A stretch of 64,000 nucleotides of DNA from Liolophura sinensis (lineage: Eukaryota > Mollusca > Polyplacophora > Chitonida > Chitonidae): contig NC_088304.1 in assembly GCF_032854445.1 (NCBI RefSeq), forward strand, positions 10,429,704-10,493,703, in the 5' to 3' direction. Positions 23,306 through 35,500 of this stretch are shown here, piece by piece. Position 1 is the first letter of the stretch, and every line of letters begins with the position of its first letter. The translations under genes and the position numbers were made by a program. The notes beneath the pieces are model-generated. The model did no database searches. It had not been told where the DNA came from and worked only from the letters and a program-made list of their open reading frames with translations.

Positions 23306-24157
23306 GTCGAATAAATGACCAGGACATCAGATATAAGCACAAATCTGTGTATCTTTATCTGCTTTACTGTACACCATTTAATATATATATTTTGTTTCGG
23401 CATGAGATACAAACGTACACCACGTCTGATGATAGTATTTATGATTGTTATTCTTAATTATTAATTTTTCCGGAAAAATTTGTAAAATATTAACATCATC
23501 AGAGATCATTGTTTTGCTGTCTACATTCAAATCATCTTAGCCTTCATTCCTGATACTTTCGTTTTAAGTAGATCTTCAATACACCTCCGTCTGATTTTTG
23601 CATCACAAATAACAAATGCATTTTGAAAAGAAAATTCCGTCCAAAAGTCCGTTTATATGTTTAGTCTTAAAAAACATTTTTTGTACCTATTTGTATAACT
23701 TCATTGGCACCTTGGCCTTTGGATCGCTGACACAGAACACAGAACATGATTCCAAATTTTCTACACTTGACTATATTTTATATAACTTATATTAAACTTA
23801 TATTTTATAGCGTCGTGACAATTATTATATTCTTTGAAGTAAGGCCCGATTGTTGTTTCGCCCTGAAATGTTTTGGGGTTGTGGTCAACGAAATTAAGGA
23901 CAGGCGTTATGTTTCTGGTGGAAATCTCTCAATGGCAGTTGTTGGACGCATAAAGGTGTCAAACAATACCATAATCCTGGGCAAGATATTTCTCAGTTTA
24001 ACTGTGGACATTCCCTGAATCTGCCTGACACATGTTGCGAACTTGTTTACGTGTGGGCAGTTACCTGAGAAAATGGCTCTCTGTCGAAGCGGCGTTTGTG
24101 GACAAATGATTTGAACATACATTTTTCACAAGGATATTGAATTATTAAAACGTACTC

Positions 24158-24440
24158 GCCACCTCTGAAGGATATGACTTGTGGACACTTGTTGTGGAGG
24201 TTCTCGCCACCCTCTGAAAGATATGGCCTGCGGACACTTGTTGTGGAGGTTCTCGCCACCTCTGAAGGATATGGCTTGTGGACACTTGTTGTGGAGGTTG
24301 TCGTCAGCCTCTGAAGGATATGGCCTGTGGACACTTGTTGTGGAGGTTCTCGCCACCCTCTGAAGGATATGGCCTGTGGACACTTGTTGTGGAGGTTCTC
24401 GCCACCCTCTGAAGGATATGGCATGTGGACACTTGTTGTC
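24158..24440 (+). repeat. ~48-49-bp minisatellite downstream of copy C
   Basis: About six units, the shortest of the three arrays, otherwise the same unit. Confidence 0.92.
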
Positions 24441-24469
24441 GAGTTGTAAAGGTTCTCATCACCCTCTCT

Positions 24470-25170
24470 TTCAGTCGGATATATTCTATGTCATCGGATA
24501 CAACAATGGTTCTCTCGCTGATTCAACAAGGGGTTGTTCCACTAGAAGTTTGGCGGGTTCCACAAGTCACGCAGCACAGCTGACATAGGCCTTAATAAAG
24601 GTAGATGCTGACAGTCCTCACGAATTAAAAGAGAACGCAGGTGTCTGCTGCAGTACAGACGAACGGAGACCTTTTACAACATTTCTCGGCGAGGCAACAT
24701 TCGGGTCCTAAAAGTAGATTATAGTAACACCGTACATTAAGCCGTGTTGTTGATGTAATACGCAGATAACACATCTTGAATCTTGAAAATCATCTTGAAT
24801 ATCTGTATGATTGATGTTATTGTTAACATCTGATAGATTTAACACGTTTATAGTTGATATCGAGGTTTATACAAATGAACCATGGTGTACTCCCCTTTTC
24901 TATATGAGTATATGTTATCCACGACAGTTTAAATCCTGTGATGTATTTTTCCAAATAGGCTAACATTAAAGCGTTCTGACGTCGATAAGAATCTCTGAGA
25001 AGTTGTCTACATGTTTGATAGGCCTATATTGTCGATGGAGTGATTTTCTGGATTTGCAGCATTTCTCTGTTTTAATTTTAAGTGTTTTATGAAGTGTATA
25101 TATAAAAATGTTTTGTAACTAAACTGTTAGTGAAAATAAAAGCACTTTAATCGGACGATCACTCACAGTG
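24470..25170 (+). other. Conserved post-minisatellite block, unit C
   Basis: Counterpart of 10170-10900, with AATAAA at 25135-25140. Confidence 0.4.
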
Positions 25171-25810
25171 TTTGATTTGTGAATGGCTTTTAAAAAAAGG
25201 TTTTGTCTCTGAGGTTAATGGTTTATCTCCCCTACATCATAATAACTTAAAGCTGGTGGGACAACATAAAGTTCAAATACTATCCGCTATCATGACTGAA
25301 AATAAAGGAGGACCTAGGTTTGTCCCGGATAGCAATATGAAGTCCTGAGTTTCACATGAATGAAACTTTTCTTGTAATTTGGAATAGTCAGTACTTGGCT
25401 TATTCCCTTGTTTCACGCTGAGTTAGGATCAGTCTTCTAAAGGGCACTTAAAGTGCAGTAGCCCTTAGCTAGGTACGCTTCATGTCAGCACAACAAATGT
25501 TGTCATGGTATTGAAGGGCACACTCAGGTAAGTACTTTGAAATTTAATGGGGAAAGTGCAAACGTTGAAGTTTACGGCCTTACCCGACACAGGATTGAAC
25601 CTTCGTCCACTGCTTATTCGCTTGAGGTGGTTTTAAGCATATAAGCATCTTGTATTAGAGGATTAGTGTCCAGATTTGGCTACTGGTAAGCTGTGTATTA
25701 CCGGCAGAGCTTCTGAGAAACGTTAGTACAATGACTTTAAATCCACCAAAAAACAGGAGAGTTACTGCCATTGCCGAACTTCACCCGGCCGCCCGGTACG
25801 ACTCAACGGA

Positions 25811-25818
25811 TGACGTCA
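25811..25818 (+). promoter_or_regulatory. Second CRE block, unit C
   Basis: TGACGTCA retained; the neighbouring CCAAT is CCAAC here. Confidence 0.4.
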
Positions 25819-25889
25819 TAGATGGCCAACTAAAGTCTTGCTGGCCTAAATAACCTGGGAATTCGTATCAAAACGATGTCATTTTCGAG

Positions 25890-26087
25890 ATGGATTCTAA
25901 CTCCAGGGCTGTCGAAAAATTTAATATTCTTGTCTCTTTTGTAGCGTTTTTTAACATTGAACTAAATGGTGAAGTGTTAAGTGTTGGTGGAAAAAATGTA
26001 CAAGGCCAGTCTCACTATCTAGTGATTTTAAATGCCATAATACACAGATTCATGTACCCTTTTTCAATATTTTTGCACTCAGTTTAA
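25890..26087 (+). CDS. Possible 65-aa small ORF, unit C
   Basis: MDSNSRAVEKFNILVSFV to SIFLHSV, the same length as at 12085-12282 with a handful of substitutions. Coding status unproven for the reasons given there. Confidence 0.22.
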   Translation: MDSNSRAVEKFNILVSFVAFFNIELNGEVLSVGGKNVQGQSHYLVILNAIIHRFMYPFSIFLHSV

Positions 26088-26709
26088 CAATACATACGTG
26101 GGCAGCTAATTATGAATAGATAATACATCTGAACACTAATCCTTTAGCTTAAAACATTTGGACAGGGAGTATGTAAATTCCCCAGCTCTCTCTATTCGTT
26201 GGATCTCTGTGACAATTCATGGTCGATGCTCATGTGACCCTTTCTTTGTTGAAGGTGATTTTTTCCCTTCAAAATAGCTTGCAAATCTGCACCTCTCATA
26301 GGGGAAAGCTCGTCAAAAACGTGCCAAAGGTCAGTGGTTTACACCGATCACTCCCGGTTTCCTCCGTCCTTAAAAATGGCCTGTATATAAACAGAAAATT
26401 GGCGAGTTTGACGTTAAGCTACAATCAATCAAACGGTCAATATATAGATCACTTATTATTGATTTCAATAATTCATTTCATGCTAAACGTGTATTGTATG
26501 TAGATTGTTCATGTATTATTAGCTCATTTCCTCAGGTATACTCAAAAGCAGTTCTGAATTGACAGCCATCCACAGCGGTAACCAAATTAGAACATGTGAT
26601 TAAGGTGTACTGTGAAAAACAAAAGTTGTCAAAAGAGTGAAGCATTATGCACTACTCCGACACTTAGTCAAGTGGTCGCAATGGTTATACAGCCATACCT
26701 TTATGGAAG

Positions 26710-26845
26710 ACCTTCCCACGTGCGACCAGAAGGGAGGCCAACATGAGTTGGACTTGAACTCACATAGACCGCATTGATAAGAGGCTGTTGGTCATTGCGC
26801 CGCGCTAGCATGCTAGCACTTAAGCCACGGAGGCGCCGATTTGTA
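26710..26845 (-). mobile_element. Old MetaSINE head fragment, unit C
   Basis: Reverse of the tRNA-like SINE head, matching unit B. Confidence 0.6.
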
Positions 26846-27420
26846 CTAAAGCAAATGAGCGCGTTCTCTCATTTCCAACATTTGCTAAAAAGAAGGGAAA
26901 CGTGTGTAGGAGAAAAAGTGTCGGGTTTAATCACATTGACAAGCAGATTTTCATTTATCGGGCACGAATGAGTGTGTTAAATAAGGCAATTTGACTAATC
27001 CACGTGCTCTTGAGATGGAAATCGCCCATCGTCCGATGCCTCCTAAACTCCGGTACAATTCAATCAATGCCTTTGCCTATCTCTCTCCAAGGTCAAGTAA
27101 TTGTTTCTCCCGCTAACTCAGCCTGATGAAGATTGACAAGGTGTAGTCAGACTGTGGACTCTCCCATCTTTTCTTCTTCTGGATCTAAGAAACAGACACG
27201 AACCTTTTAAGAAACATTCAAGTGTGATGTTACTATATATTATTTTCATGTCTGTATACAGGCCAATGTCGCGAGCCATGCAGTCAGAAATTGTAATATA
27301 TTGTTGTATTTAATTATATATTTGACCGTTGTTTAAGACAATACTCAAGTATTTTTAAATAATATGCCACGGCAGCCAGCTTTGTTGGCGTATTAAATCG
27401 GATTTCCCGGGATGAGCCAT

Positions 27421-27489
27421 CAACCTGTGGCAAGTTAGTGCCGAACCGCTTTATAGGCGGGAGGTGCTGGGTTCAATTCCGAGACATGT
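27421..27489 (+). repeat. tRNA-like sequence, unit C
   Basis: Counterpart of 20863-20930 with changes that weaken pairing (CCGCTTTATAGGCGG; TTCAATTCCGAG). Confidence 0.35.
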
Positions 27490-27913
27490 CATCAAACAAA
27501 AAGATGAAACTTTCCGCCTTTTAGAAACTTTACTAAAACAGTTACGCAGAGATTTGGATTAAATTTTGTGCACACATTCTATTGGGATTTGGATTTAGGA
27601 TCAACCTATTAAATATTGGCAATGATCCAAGATCCGGGTCAAAGAACGTTTTAAACGATTATTCTTCACTGGCAGATAATAATAGACGGAATATTGCCCC
27701 ATTATATCAGTAGGGAGGAATTTTGAAATCCCTAAAATACATGAAGACAATTATTTCAGGGGACGTTGGTTGTTGCTTGACCGGATGTCCTTGCATCACT
27801 GCCATTCTCTTAAACAATGCAGACGACGTCATTTGGCAAGACGGACCGAAAGTCGTTTACCGGAACGTCACGACGGCGTATCACGTGGGGTCAACGCGTG
27901 ACGGCACTTATTG

Positions 27914-27921
27914 TGACGTCA
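27914..27921 (+). promoter_or_regulatory. CRE site, copy D promoter
   Basis: TGACGTCA about 90 nt before the exon 1 donor. The upstream CACGTG near 27882 is also kept, so the promoter is as similar to B and C as they are to each other, unlike the gene body. Confidence 0.55.
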
Positions 27922-28011
27922 TCACCTAGACATCGTGATATCGCAGCAACACGTCAACACGACAGCGGCGAAGATATCGGCGACTTTAAGTGGATTAATT
28001 CCAGTTTAGAG
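27922..28011 (+). other. Non-coding exon 1 of copy D (5' end approximate)
   Basis: Ends at AGTTTAGAG|GTAGGT. Exon 2 of D has 11 rather than 12 bases before its ATG, so a frame running from exon 1 into exon 2 is broken here. Confidence 0.5.
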
Positions 28012-28970
28012 GTAGGTCAGTGTATCTATAATGAATAGATGCCTATAGAGCAAGCGATCACTCTCTTTTTGTTACCAAAGCTGAAGGAATCATGCTGGTT
28101 CTGAAGGTGAAAAGCGTGTTCAGCGATCTTCAGGCGGACACACTTTCAAAACGCATTCCTTGGTCAAGACAGCCAACAAGCACATTCAATGTTTTGTTTT
28201 CTGTATTATTTGTAATTATGGTTGATAGGTAAACTTCATGGCCTTTTCGTCCTTCACTTGTCTCGCCTGTCATCGCAAACTTGTCTCATTGCTACCATTT
28301 TACAGTTCTTTGATGGTTCTTAAACATTCTTGAAAGAATCTAAATGATCTTGGTAAACAAAGTTTAAAGTTGAAATTCCAGCTTCTGTAATCTCCTTATT
28401 GCTCAACAGTAGGACGCTATAGTTGTTGAACAGGTTCCTGTTTCAGTGATCATGTGCTGCTCAACCTGTTAATCCTTCTGTTTTTCTCTCTCTACAGACG
28501 TCTTAATCTAATAATCTATTTGTTCGTGTTATCATGCACTTCTTAATGTGTTGATCTTTCTATTTCTGTCATCATAAACTTGTTAATCCTCCGCTTTCAC
28601 TGCTTTTGGGGCATCAGTTACAAATACTGATCGATCACACTCGTTCATCTGTTTTTGCACGCAAACATTCTTTGAAGACGACTTTTTCCTCCATCAATTA
28701 TGATATTAACATCGAGAAATACATCCTATGTATGAAAGTCCGTCATTAACTCACCAAAAGTCGGTGGTCTATCGTACTCCTGTTCCACCACCCACGACCA
28801 CATACGGAATATGTCTGTTACCAAAATATAAAACGTTTAAGGGTGATAATGTCAACATGAGGTCATTATTTAAATATGATATTAAGCATACCGGCCTTAT
28901 ACATTGAAAATAAGTATTTTGTTTGGACTTTAATTGTGCAATAGTTCTTGTTTTTCCAGAAAAAATCGAC

Positions 28971-29547
28971 ATGATATTCCTTACATTTATTACCATGGCG
29001 ACGTACGCCTTTTATGGAATCAAGCCTATAAGGAGAACAGATGACGGTGAGTGTTGCTGAACATACGCTTTCAATATGGGTTTCGGCGGATGCATTGCAC
29101 CCAAAGGAGCTTGCAAACTGAAATACGCAGGCAAAAACAAACTACAAAAAATTAAAGTGACTTTTAGTTTTCAGGTCGTCTTGTAACAACTAATTAAAGA
29201 ATCAGTATGGGTCTGGCTATCTCACAAGCAGCCTTTATGTTAACTTTCTGTCAGTTTTCTAACATTATTGTTTGGATATAATCATCACCCTCTAATGTGT
29301 GTGTTGCCCAACTGAAATTTGTTATGTTGTGAAACTTATCGCTTTTGTAATAATACATCCATGCTTTACGGGTTTCATTTACTTTCACATTGAAGCAGGC
29401 CATAGGGACTCCCAGTCAGCATCAGAAAACCCGCAGCCACCTAGCGGCCGACAACAGGCAGCAGCCAGCCAAGTGGAGGCAACTCGAGGCTCCAAGGCAA
29501 AGCCAAATTCCACATATTGTGGCTTCAGGAAGGGTTTCCTCTTGTAA
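28971..29547 (+). CDS. Array gene copy D: diverged member, 74 aa
   Basis: Coding exons 28971-29046 and 29399-29547; exon 2 begins at 28960. Intron 1 is ~0.95 kb and intron 2 only 352 bp, neither closely matching A-C in the parts nearest the coding exons. The N-terminus MIFLTFITMATYAFYGIKPI differs at one residue and is then RRTDDG instead of SKTDDG. The middle is much changed (HRDSQSASENPQPPSGRQQA), while STYCGFRKGFLL is kept; the final Ser is missing. Several codon changes in exon 2 are synonymous (CTA/CTT, TTC/TTT, AAA/AAG, CCC/CCT), as expected for a selected protein. No AATAAA directly after the stop. Confidence 0.7.
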
Positions 29548-29599
29548 GATCCAGAAATGACGAAAAACATCACATACAGACATCACATCTGATGACAGT

Positions 29600-30154
29600 A
29601 TCTATATCTGTTGTAACATTGATTAACGTTGATTAAGCGTCTGTAAACTGTCATTACGGTACATTTATTTCTGGTAGATCTTCAAAACAAGCCCGACTAG
29701 TTATTAAACGATGCCAACATTTTCCCATTGTATCATTCTTACTGAATATTTTTCTTACTAAGATTTTTCCTGAAAATTTTTTTGTTTTGTCTGAAGGAGC
29801 ATTTTTAAACAGTATTTGTACGGCTTCGTTATAGCCCTTATAAACACTGTGTGTATCGCATTTTAACGGGACATTCTTTGAGCACCACGTTGTAAAAGTG
29901 TTCTGTGCGCAAGTGATGAGGGAAAATGGTCCTACACAACCACTGTGGACAAACTCTTTCACTCCCACGCCCTCCCGGCCTTCCCCAAGGACCTTGTGTA
30001 TAGATGCCCCGTGTAAAAACCTGCATTTGCTTTAGACATTTTAGAAATTTTGAACTTTAGATAACACCCTTACGATTATCTCATCTAAAAACCTCTTCTG
30101 CACGACTGTAATGCATAGCAGTATTGGACAATTGGTACTTAGAGGTAAAGTGGA
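29600..30154. other. Unassigned sequence right of the array
   Basis: Homology with the A-C downstream flank ends near the D stop. No convincing gene; a minus-strand open frame at 29654-29968 has no recognisable family. Confidence 0.4.
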
Positions 30155-30606
30155 TAGACACCTGTTCTACATATTTTGGTCACTTCCTGAACGGATAATA
30201 AAGGAGCTGACTGGCAATGAAGGTTTTTGCTATGAAATCTATACGTCATCTTATACAATACTCAAAAAATGTGTTAATTTTAACAAAAGTTCTGTTGTCT
30301 GGGTGATATTAGGATGTAATCTGTTGATAAAATATAATAGTTTGTCGTATTCAGCATAGTATCCCGTTAGTCTAATTGCCAGTCTAGACACCTGTTCTAC
30401 ATATTTTGGTCACTTCCTGAACGGATAATAAAGGAGCTGACTGGCAATGAAGGTTTTTGCTATGAAATCTATACGTCATCTTATACAATACTCAAAAAAT
30501 GTGTTAATTTTAACAAAAGTTCTGTTGTCTGGGTGATATTAGGATGTAATCTGTTGATAAAATATAATAGTTTGTCGTATTCAGCATAGTATCCCGTTAG
30601 TCTAAT
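30155..30606 (+). repeat. Perfect 222-bp direct duplication
   Basis: 30155-30376 and 30385-30606 are identical as read, separated by the 8-base linker TGCCAGTC. The linker is the reverse complement of GACTGGCA, found inside each copy. Confidence 0.95.
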
Positions 30607-33329
30607 ACAATCTCCATGTTGAATTAATAAAATATGTGTATTACATTTAAGAGAATACTCTGCTGTAATAACAGAATACTATGCCGAAATAAGAGAATAC
30701 CGTCAGTCAATTCTAACAGAGAGAGAATGCTACAATTCTCACAAATTAAATATATTTCACAATGAAACTCGCCCGATTTCACAAGTCACTCAGAATAGAT
30801 GACAGCGGCTCCGTTACATAAACACAGTTCCCTCGAAATACCCAAATGACACGGCTCGGAGTGGATCCCGTTAGAATGTACCGTTATTGTTATTATTGAC
30901 AATTGATGGCGTTTACACCTTTCTGATTTTCATATGGTGGCCAATGCGGTTGACTGGTGACATTTTACAAAATCTCAGATTTCAGATTTAGATTTTGAAT
31001 GATGATGCATGCCATGACTTGTATGTATGTATCCACAGTACATCATTGGGTTGTTACCCGTGACCTGTGTTACCTGTGCGTGTAAGCAGATGTGAATATG
31101 TTTAAATCTGCATGTTGGTGTTCCTTGGATGATTTAGAGACGAAGTCATATTTTGTTTCTTGTCATTACATAAACAACAGCCTTTTCTCATTGGTTGCTT
31201 TTTATAAATCTTCCACATTATATATATGAAATGTTTTATAAATGTAATTATAGTGAAAATAAACATATCTCATCAAGCAGTTAATGTGAAGGTTCGATTT
31301 GTCCTTCAATAGTTTGTCTTCAATTTTACATGTATTCGAGTAAATAAAATCAGCTTTAATGGCAAAGTTCAAACTGAAAAAAGACACCCTGAAGTGGTGA
31401 AGACTGTCCTAATTCAAGGAATAATTCCACGAACCATACTTTGTCTTAAAGTGTTAACCTCTGAGGCCATAAACTGCGTATTGTATCGAGGTTTAAAGTT
31501 TTGACTAACGTGAAGAAAAAAATGCTTTCTGAAATCGGCAGTGACTGTAAGACCAGTAAGATCGTATGAATGAAAATAGCTGGAACTAGCTTAGCTGCAG
31601 CTTTAATTAATTAATTTATTTATCTGATTGGTGTGTTACGCCGTACTCAAGAATATTCCACTTATATGACGGCGGCTGCAGCTTTAAGTCAGGGAGTCTG
31701 CGATTCGCCTGACTAGGTGCAGGGGAATTTCCCCGTCTCTGCAAAGTTCCCCCCATCAGGAGCACCAGAAAATCAAATACCGTACATGACACACCTATCC
31801 CGCGACTCCAGTTGAGAGTCCTATGTCAAACATAGGGCTCTCATCCCCATATATATAGAAATTTTCCACACGTTTTTAGTAGTTCAAACTTTACAAAAAA
31901 TCAAGAAGACTTTGTTTGATCATACCGTAGAAAGAGAGAAATAATGGTTCATACACGTAAATTGGAAGTTGCATTTGATTGGCTAAAATGCTTGCGAGGT
32001 GAGGAACTGACAAATGAAATGCAGGGTCAGATTCGAATTTCAATTTATTCAGCATACGCATTATCTGGTTCTTCGTTGGAATTCTGTTTAAGGGGAAAGG
32101 ATATAAACTCTTAAGGTCACCATCTCAACGAAGGCAGATGGGTCAGTTCTATTTTTAGGAAGACCTGGGTTTACTGCCAACTCCCCTACTCTCAGTTCCA
32201 CAATAACTCAGCCGAGGTCATTGAGTACAATGTGTTTTGACAGATTTGGGATTTCGGGGGACAGAAAAAACACCTCTAGATAACGACGTTATAAGCATGT
32301 TAGAGTCGCCATGAATCCGGCCTGACAGACTTGCCCAGTTTTAACCACTTTATGAACTGGACGCCACTCTAACGTGATATTCGCTCAGTGTTATAAGAAA
32401 TTGACACGAGCGAAAGGAAGAGACACGAAAAGAATTATGCTCCAAAGAGAAGCTTTCTAAGCTAATCCGGGCTGAGAGCTGCATGACAGGGCTTTGTTAA
32501 GATACCTCTGGTCATATCTGTATAGCCCGTGTCCTGAAATGACGAACCACCGTGCGCTCAGTCCGACAGACAAACTAATTCCGAATCTATCGATCTGACC
32601 TTTGACCTGTCGGGTACTGACCGGACGTCCAATATGATTGGCTACTCTGGTCTCGTTTAAGTGGTACCTTGGCTATATCCTCGGAACGCCGATATTCCAT
32701 ACTGAGTAAATAAAATATTATTATGGTGTTTGAACAGGCGACCCGACATTGCTTTCACGCTATAGGGATATAATACAATGCATAGGGCTGCCAAAAAGAC
32801 TACAGCACGGGGAGTAAAACCAGAGCAGCGAGGACAGTGTGATAATTTTCAAATGGTAACACGTAACTGGTAACATCCGCCCTGTTGTCAGTTAGGGTTT
32901 TATTTTAGCTGTTCATGTAAATGCTTAACTCCCCATTTCGACTCCTCTAGCACCAAGGCTTAAGCAGAATTAGGTATGGGTATACCAGTGCGAAGACACC
33001 AGATTGCAAGTCCAAGAGCGAAATGCTACGTTTTGTAAGGAACTGTCTCGAACATAATAAACCACTCAATATTTTCTCAAAAAAGTAATCCAACCCAATA
33101 GGAACCGTTCAGAAAATCAAACGTTAACAAGAGAAAATCCTGGACGTGAAAGGAAATATTATTAAAAGAATCGTACAGTTGGATCAAAATATGTCTCTCA
33201 TTCGGCGCTACGATGTTTTCAATAATTTCTTGGATGCACAGATCTCAGGGAATTGGACGCTATATTTAATACTAGCCCAGCATTCAGCAGGAACATAAAC
33301 TTTGCGTATGTATATATGCTGGGGTTTTA
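30607..33329. other. Gene-poor stretch
   Basis: Holds a short minus SINE tail (31605-31685: ATTTATCTGATTGGTGTGTT, CGCCGTACTCAAGAATATTC) and R1-related text near 32814-32990 (GAGTAAAACCAGAGCAGCGA, GCTTAAGCAGAATTAGGTAT). Nothing else recognised. Confidence 0.5.
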
Positions 33330-33500
33330 CCTCGCAGTTAAAGTCATGGAGTGACAAGGAGTCATTATATGTCTGTGCATATGTTGTGTCCTCCTGTGGC
33401 AGTCACATTATACTGACACCAGGCCAACCAGTCATGTTTCCCCACTCTAACCTTTCAGTGTTGGTCAAATGCAAATCCGCGTGCGCGCTGTAAACTAGAC
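33330..33500 (-). mobile_element. (CACT)n-tail SINE fragment
   Basis: GGAGTGACAAGGAGTCATTA, TACTGACACCAGGCCAACCA and TCAGTGTTGG match the body of the element at 4588 in reverse. Confidence 0.5.
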
Positions 33501-33844
33501 ACTTAATTAAGGTGTCAAAGTTGTGTTAGTGAGTAAATGCTAAACACGTCTATCGCAGTGTACAGGGCCATACAGTGTGTCTAGACTTCGGGGGTGGGGG
33601 AGGGGGAGCAAGATTGACTGCGAAATAGACAAGTGTTTAACCAATCACACGCTATAATGCGAAATGAAAATATGGACCATATGGGCGTTGGAAATTAGCT
33701 TCCGCTTCACTCCATAAATCCTGATGCCTTATTTACTTTACGACAAAACGAAGCTCGCAGGCAGTACATAAGACGGTCTCAGGACGACTTACAAAGCTGC
33801 TTGTCGCAGCTGGTATAAGTGCTAGGCACTATACACCACTAAAT

Positions 33845-34012
33845 GCGTCACCGAGGGGTAGCCGTTAGTCGAAGTCCAGCTCATGCTGGCCGTACGTGGG
33901 AAGGTCTGTCAGTAGCCAGCGGATGGTCGTGGGTTCCCCCCTCCCCATCCCCCGGGCTCTGCTCAGTTTCCACCTACCATAATGCTGGCCACCCTCTTAT
34001 AAGTGAAATATC
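33845..34012 (+). mobile_element. Truncated MetaSINE-type SINE
   Basis: GAAGTCCAGCTCATGCTGGC, AGCGGATGGTCGTGGGTTCC and CCATAATGCTGGCCACC; the tail is cut at AAGTGAAATATCT. Confidence 0.75.
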
Positions 34013-34529
34013 TAAATGCGCATATGAAATCTTGTGAAAATGGCCACTGATGTAGCACAGATCTATAACGCTGTCTCATTCTCGCATCGGAAACTGGGGG
34101 GCATAGTCTCCAGCAAACCTCCATTTTATTGTCAGATGTTTCTTGTATCAAGTGAATTAGAGTTTTGCTACCTAACGCCCTGCTTCTTCTACATCCGTGT
34201 TTACAAGGCTCCAAAGTCATGTCCACGGGGCTACAGGATGCGGCTCCCAACAGTTCTCTTTGCGTATTAATAGCACTATGAAAGAGTTCTAGGCCCTACA
34301 TCTGCTTTGAACATCAAAGTTGCATCATAGGGGTCAACTGATGCCTTAGTTTATTGTTGTGCAAGGAGTAGTTCGTTATGACAGAGAGCGATGGGGTTAG
34401 GGATGGGAGAGGGGATGATCATACCACCCGCTTTGTGTTTCCATATTGCATGAAAATTAATGCAATAGTAAAGAGAAAGTTCTATCCAAGTGTGATAATA
34501 TCACTAGACAACAAAAGATTCAAGAATAT

Positions 34530-34690
34530 ATTTACTTATTTATTCCATTGGTGTTTTACGCCACACTGAAGAGTATTTCATTTATACGACGTCAGCTGTG
34601 AGGGGGCACACGAACAACCGCAGGTTGTCGACAGACCTCCCACGTACGGCTGGCGGAAGTAGCACAATAAGCACCAGGTCCCATGATCAC
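34530..34690 (-). mobile_element. Degraded MetaSINE-type SINE
   Basis: TTATTTATTCCATTGGTGTT, TTTATACGACGTCAGCTG and CCCACGTACGGCTGG. Confidence 0.65.
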
Positions 34691-35149
34691 AGGGCCATCT
34701 TAGACGTAAGTCAAAATTTCTGTCATTAGGCGTGGAATGTTTCTTTCCGTAATTTTTAATGAAATTTGTTTAACAATAACTTACCCAGAATTCACGTTGT
34801 CAAGAAACATTTTGATCATTTTTAAGAATTGACGATTTTAATGTGATTGAAATTTTAGACCTACGTCTAAGATTGCTTGGTGATCCCTGGGCTAGGCCAC
34901 TGGCGCCCCAGAAGGTATACACATTGGTATGAGGTATATATGTCATAGCGCTGTGAGGGGCTTGTGCTCTTCTTTTTCATCAAACGCATGAACAGGTAGA
35001 ATAAAACCCTAACTGAGATAAATTGACAAATATGCATGGTTATATATAATTTTCTTGAAAGTACATATGGACAGAGCGCGTCCAGAATCTCTAGCACTGT
35101 GCTTCACGACTGTGTCTAATTCCGCTTAACCCGGGGCTATGGGCTGTAT

Positions 35150-35500
35150 ATTCGTCATGTTGAATTAGATGGCCACGTTGGATGTATCAACAAATGTAAT
35201 CAAAGCTCTAATGAGATACAAATTTTACTACCGACAATCTGTATTCTTGCATGGTACACGATTTGAATTCTGATTTCACTCCGTCGCTCAGAACATACCT
35301 TGCGTCTTTCCAATATCACTGAAAACTGTTGATAGCTTCTCTTTGGATGATTAAATCCAATTTTCGCAGTTTATATACTTTCTTTCTTCTTTGATAGTTT
35401 GTATTAAACGTCGTTTTGAGACTTGGCCTTACGTTTATTGAACTGAAATGTCCATCTTCGTTGAACGCTGGTATACGAATATCTGTTCTGACGCATATAT
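35150..35500 (-). repeat. R1 interspersed repeat
   Basis: TGTTGAATTAGATGG, GCATGGTACACGATTTGAAT, AAACTGTTGATAGCTTCTCT and GGTATACGAATATCTGTT. Minus-strand wording TDIRIP and NTNYQRRKKVYK parallels other copies. Confidence 0.65.
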
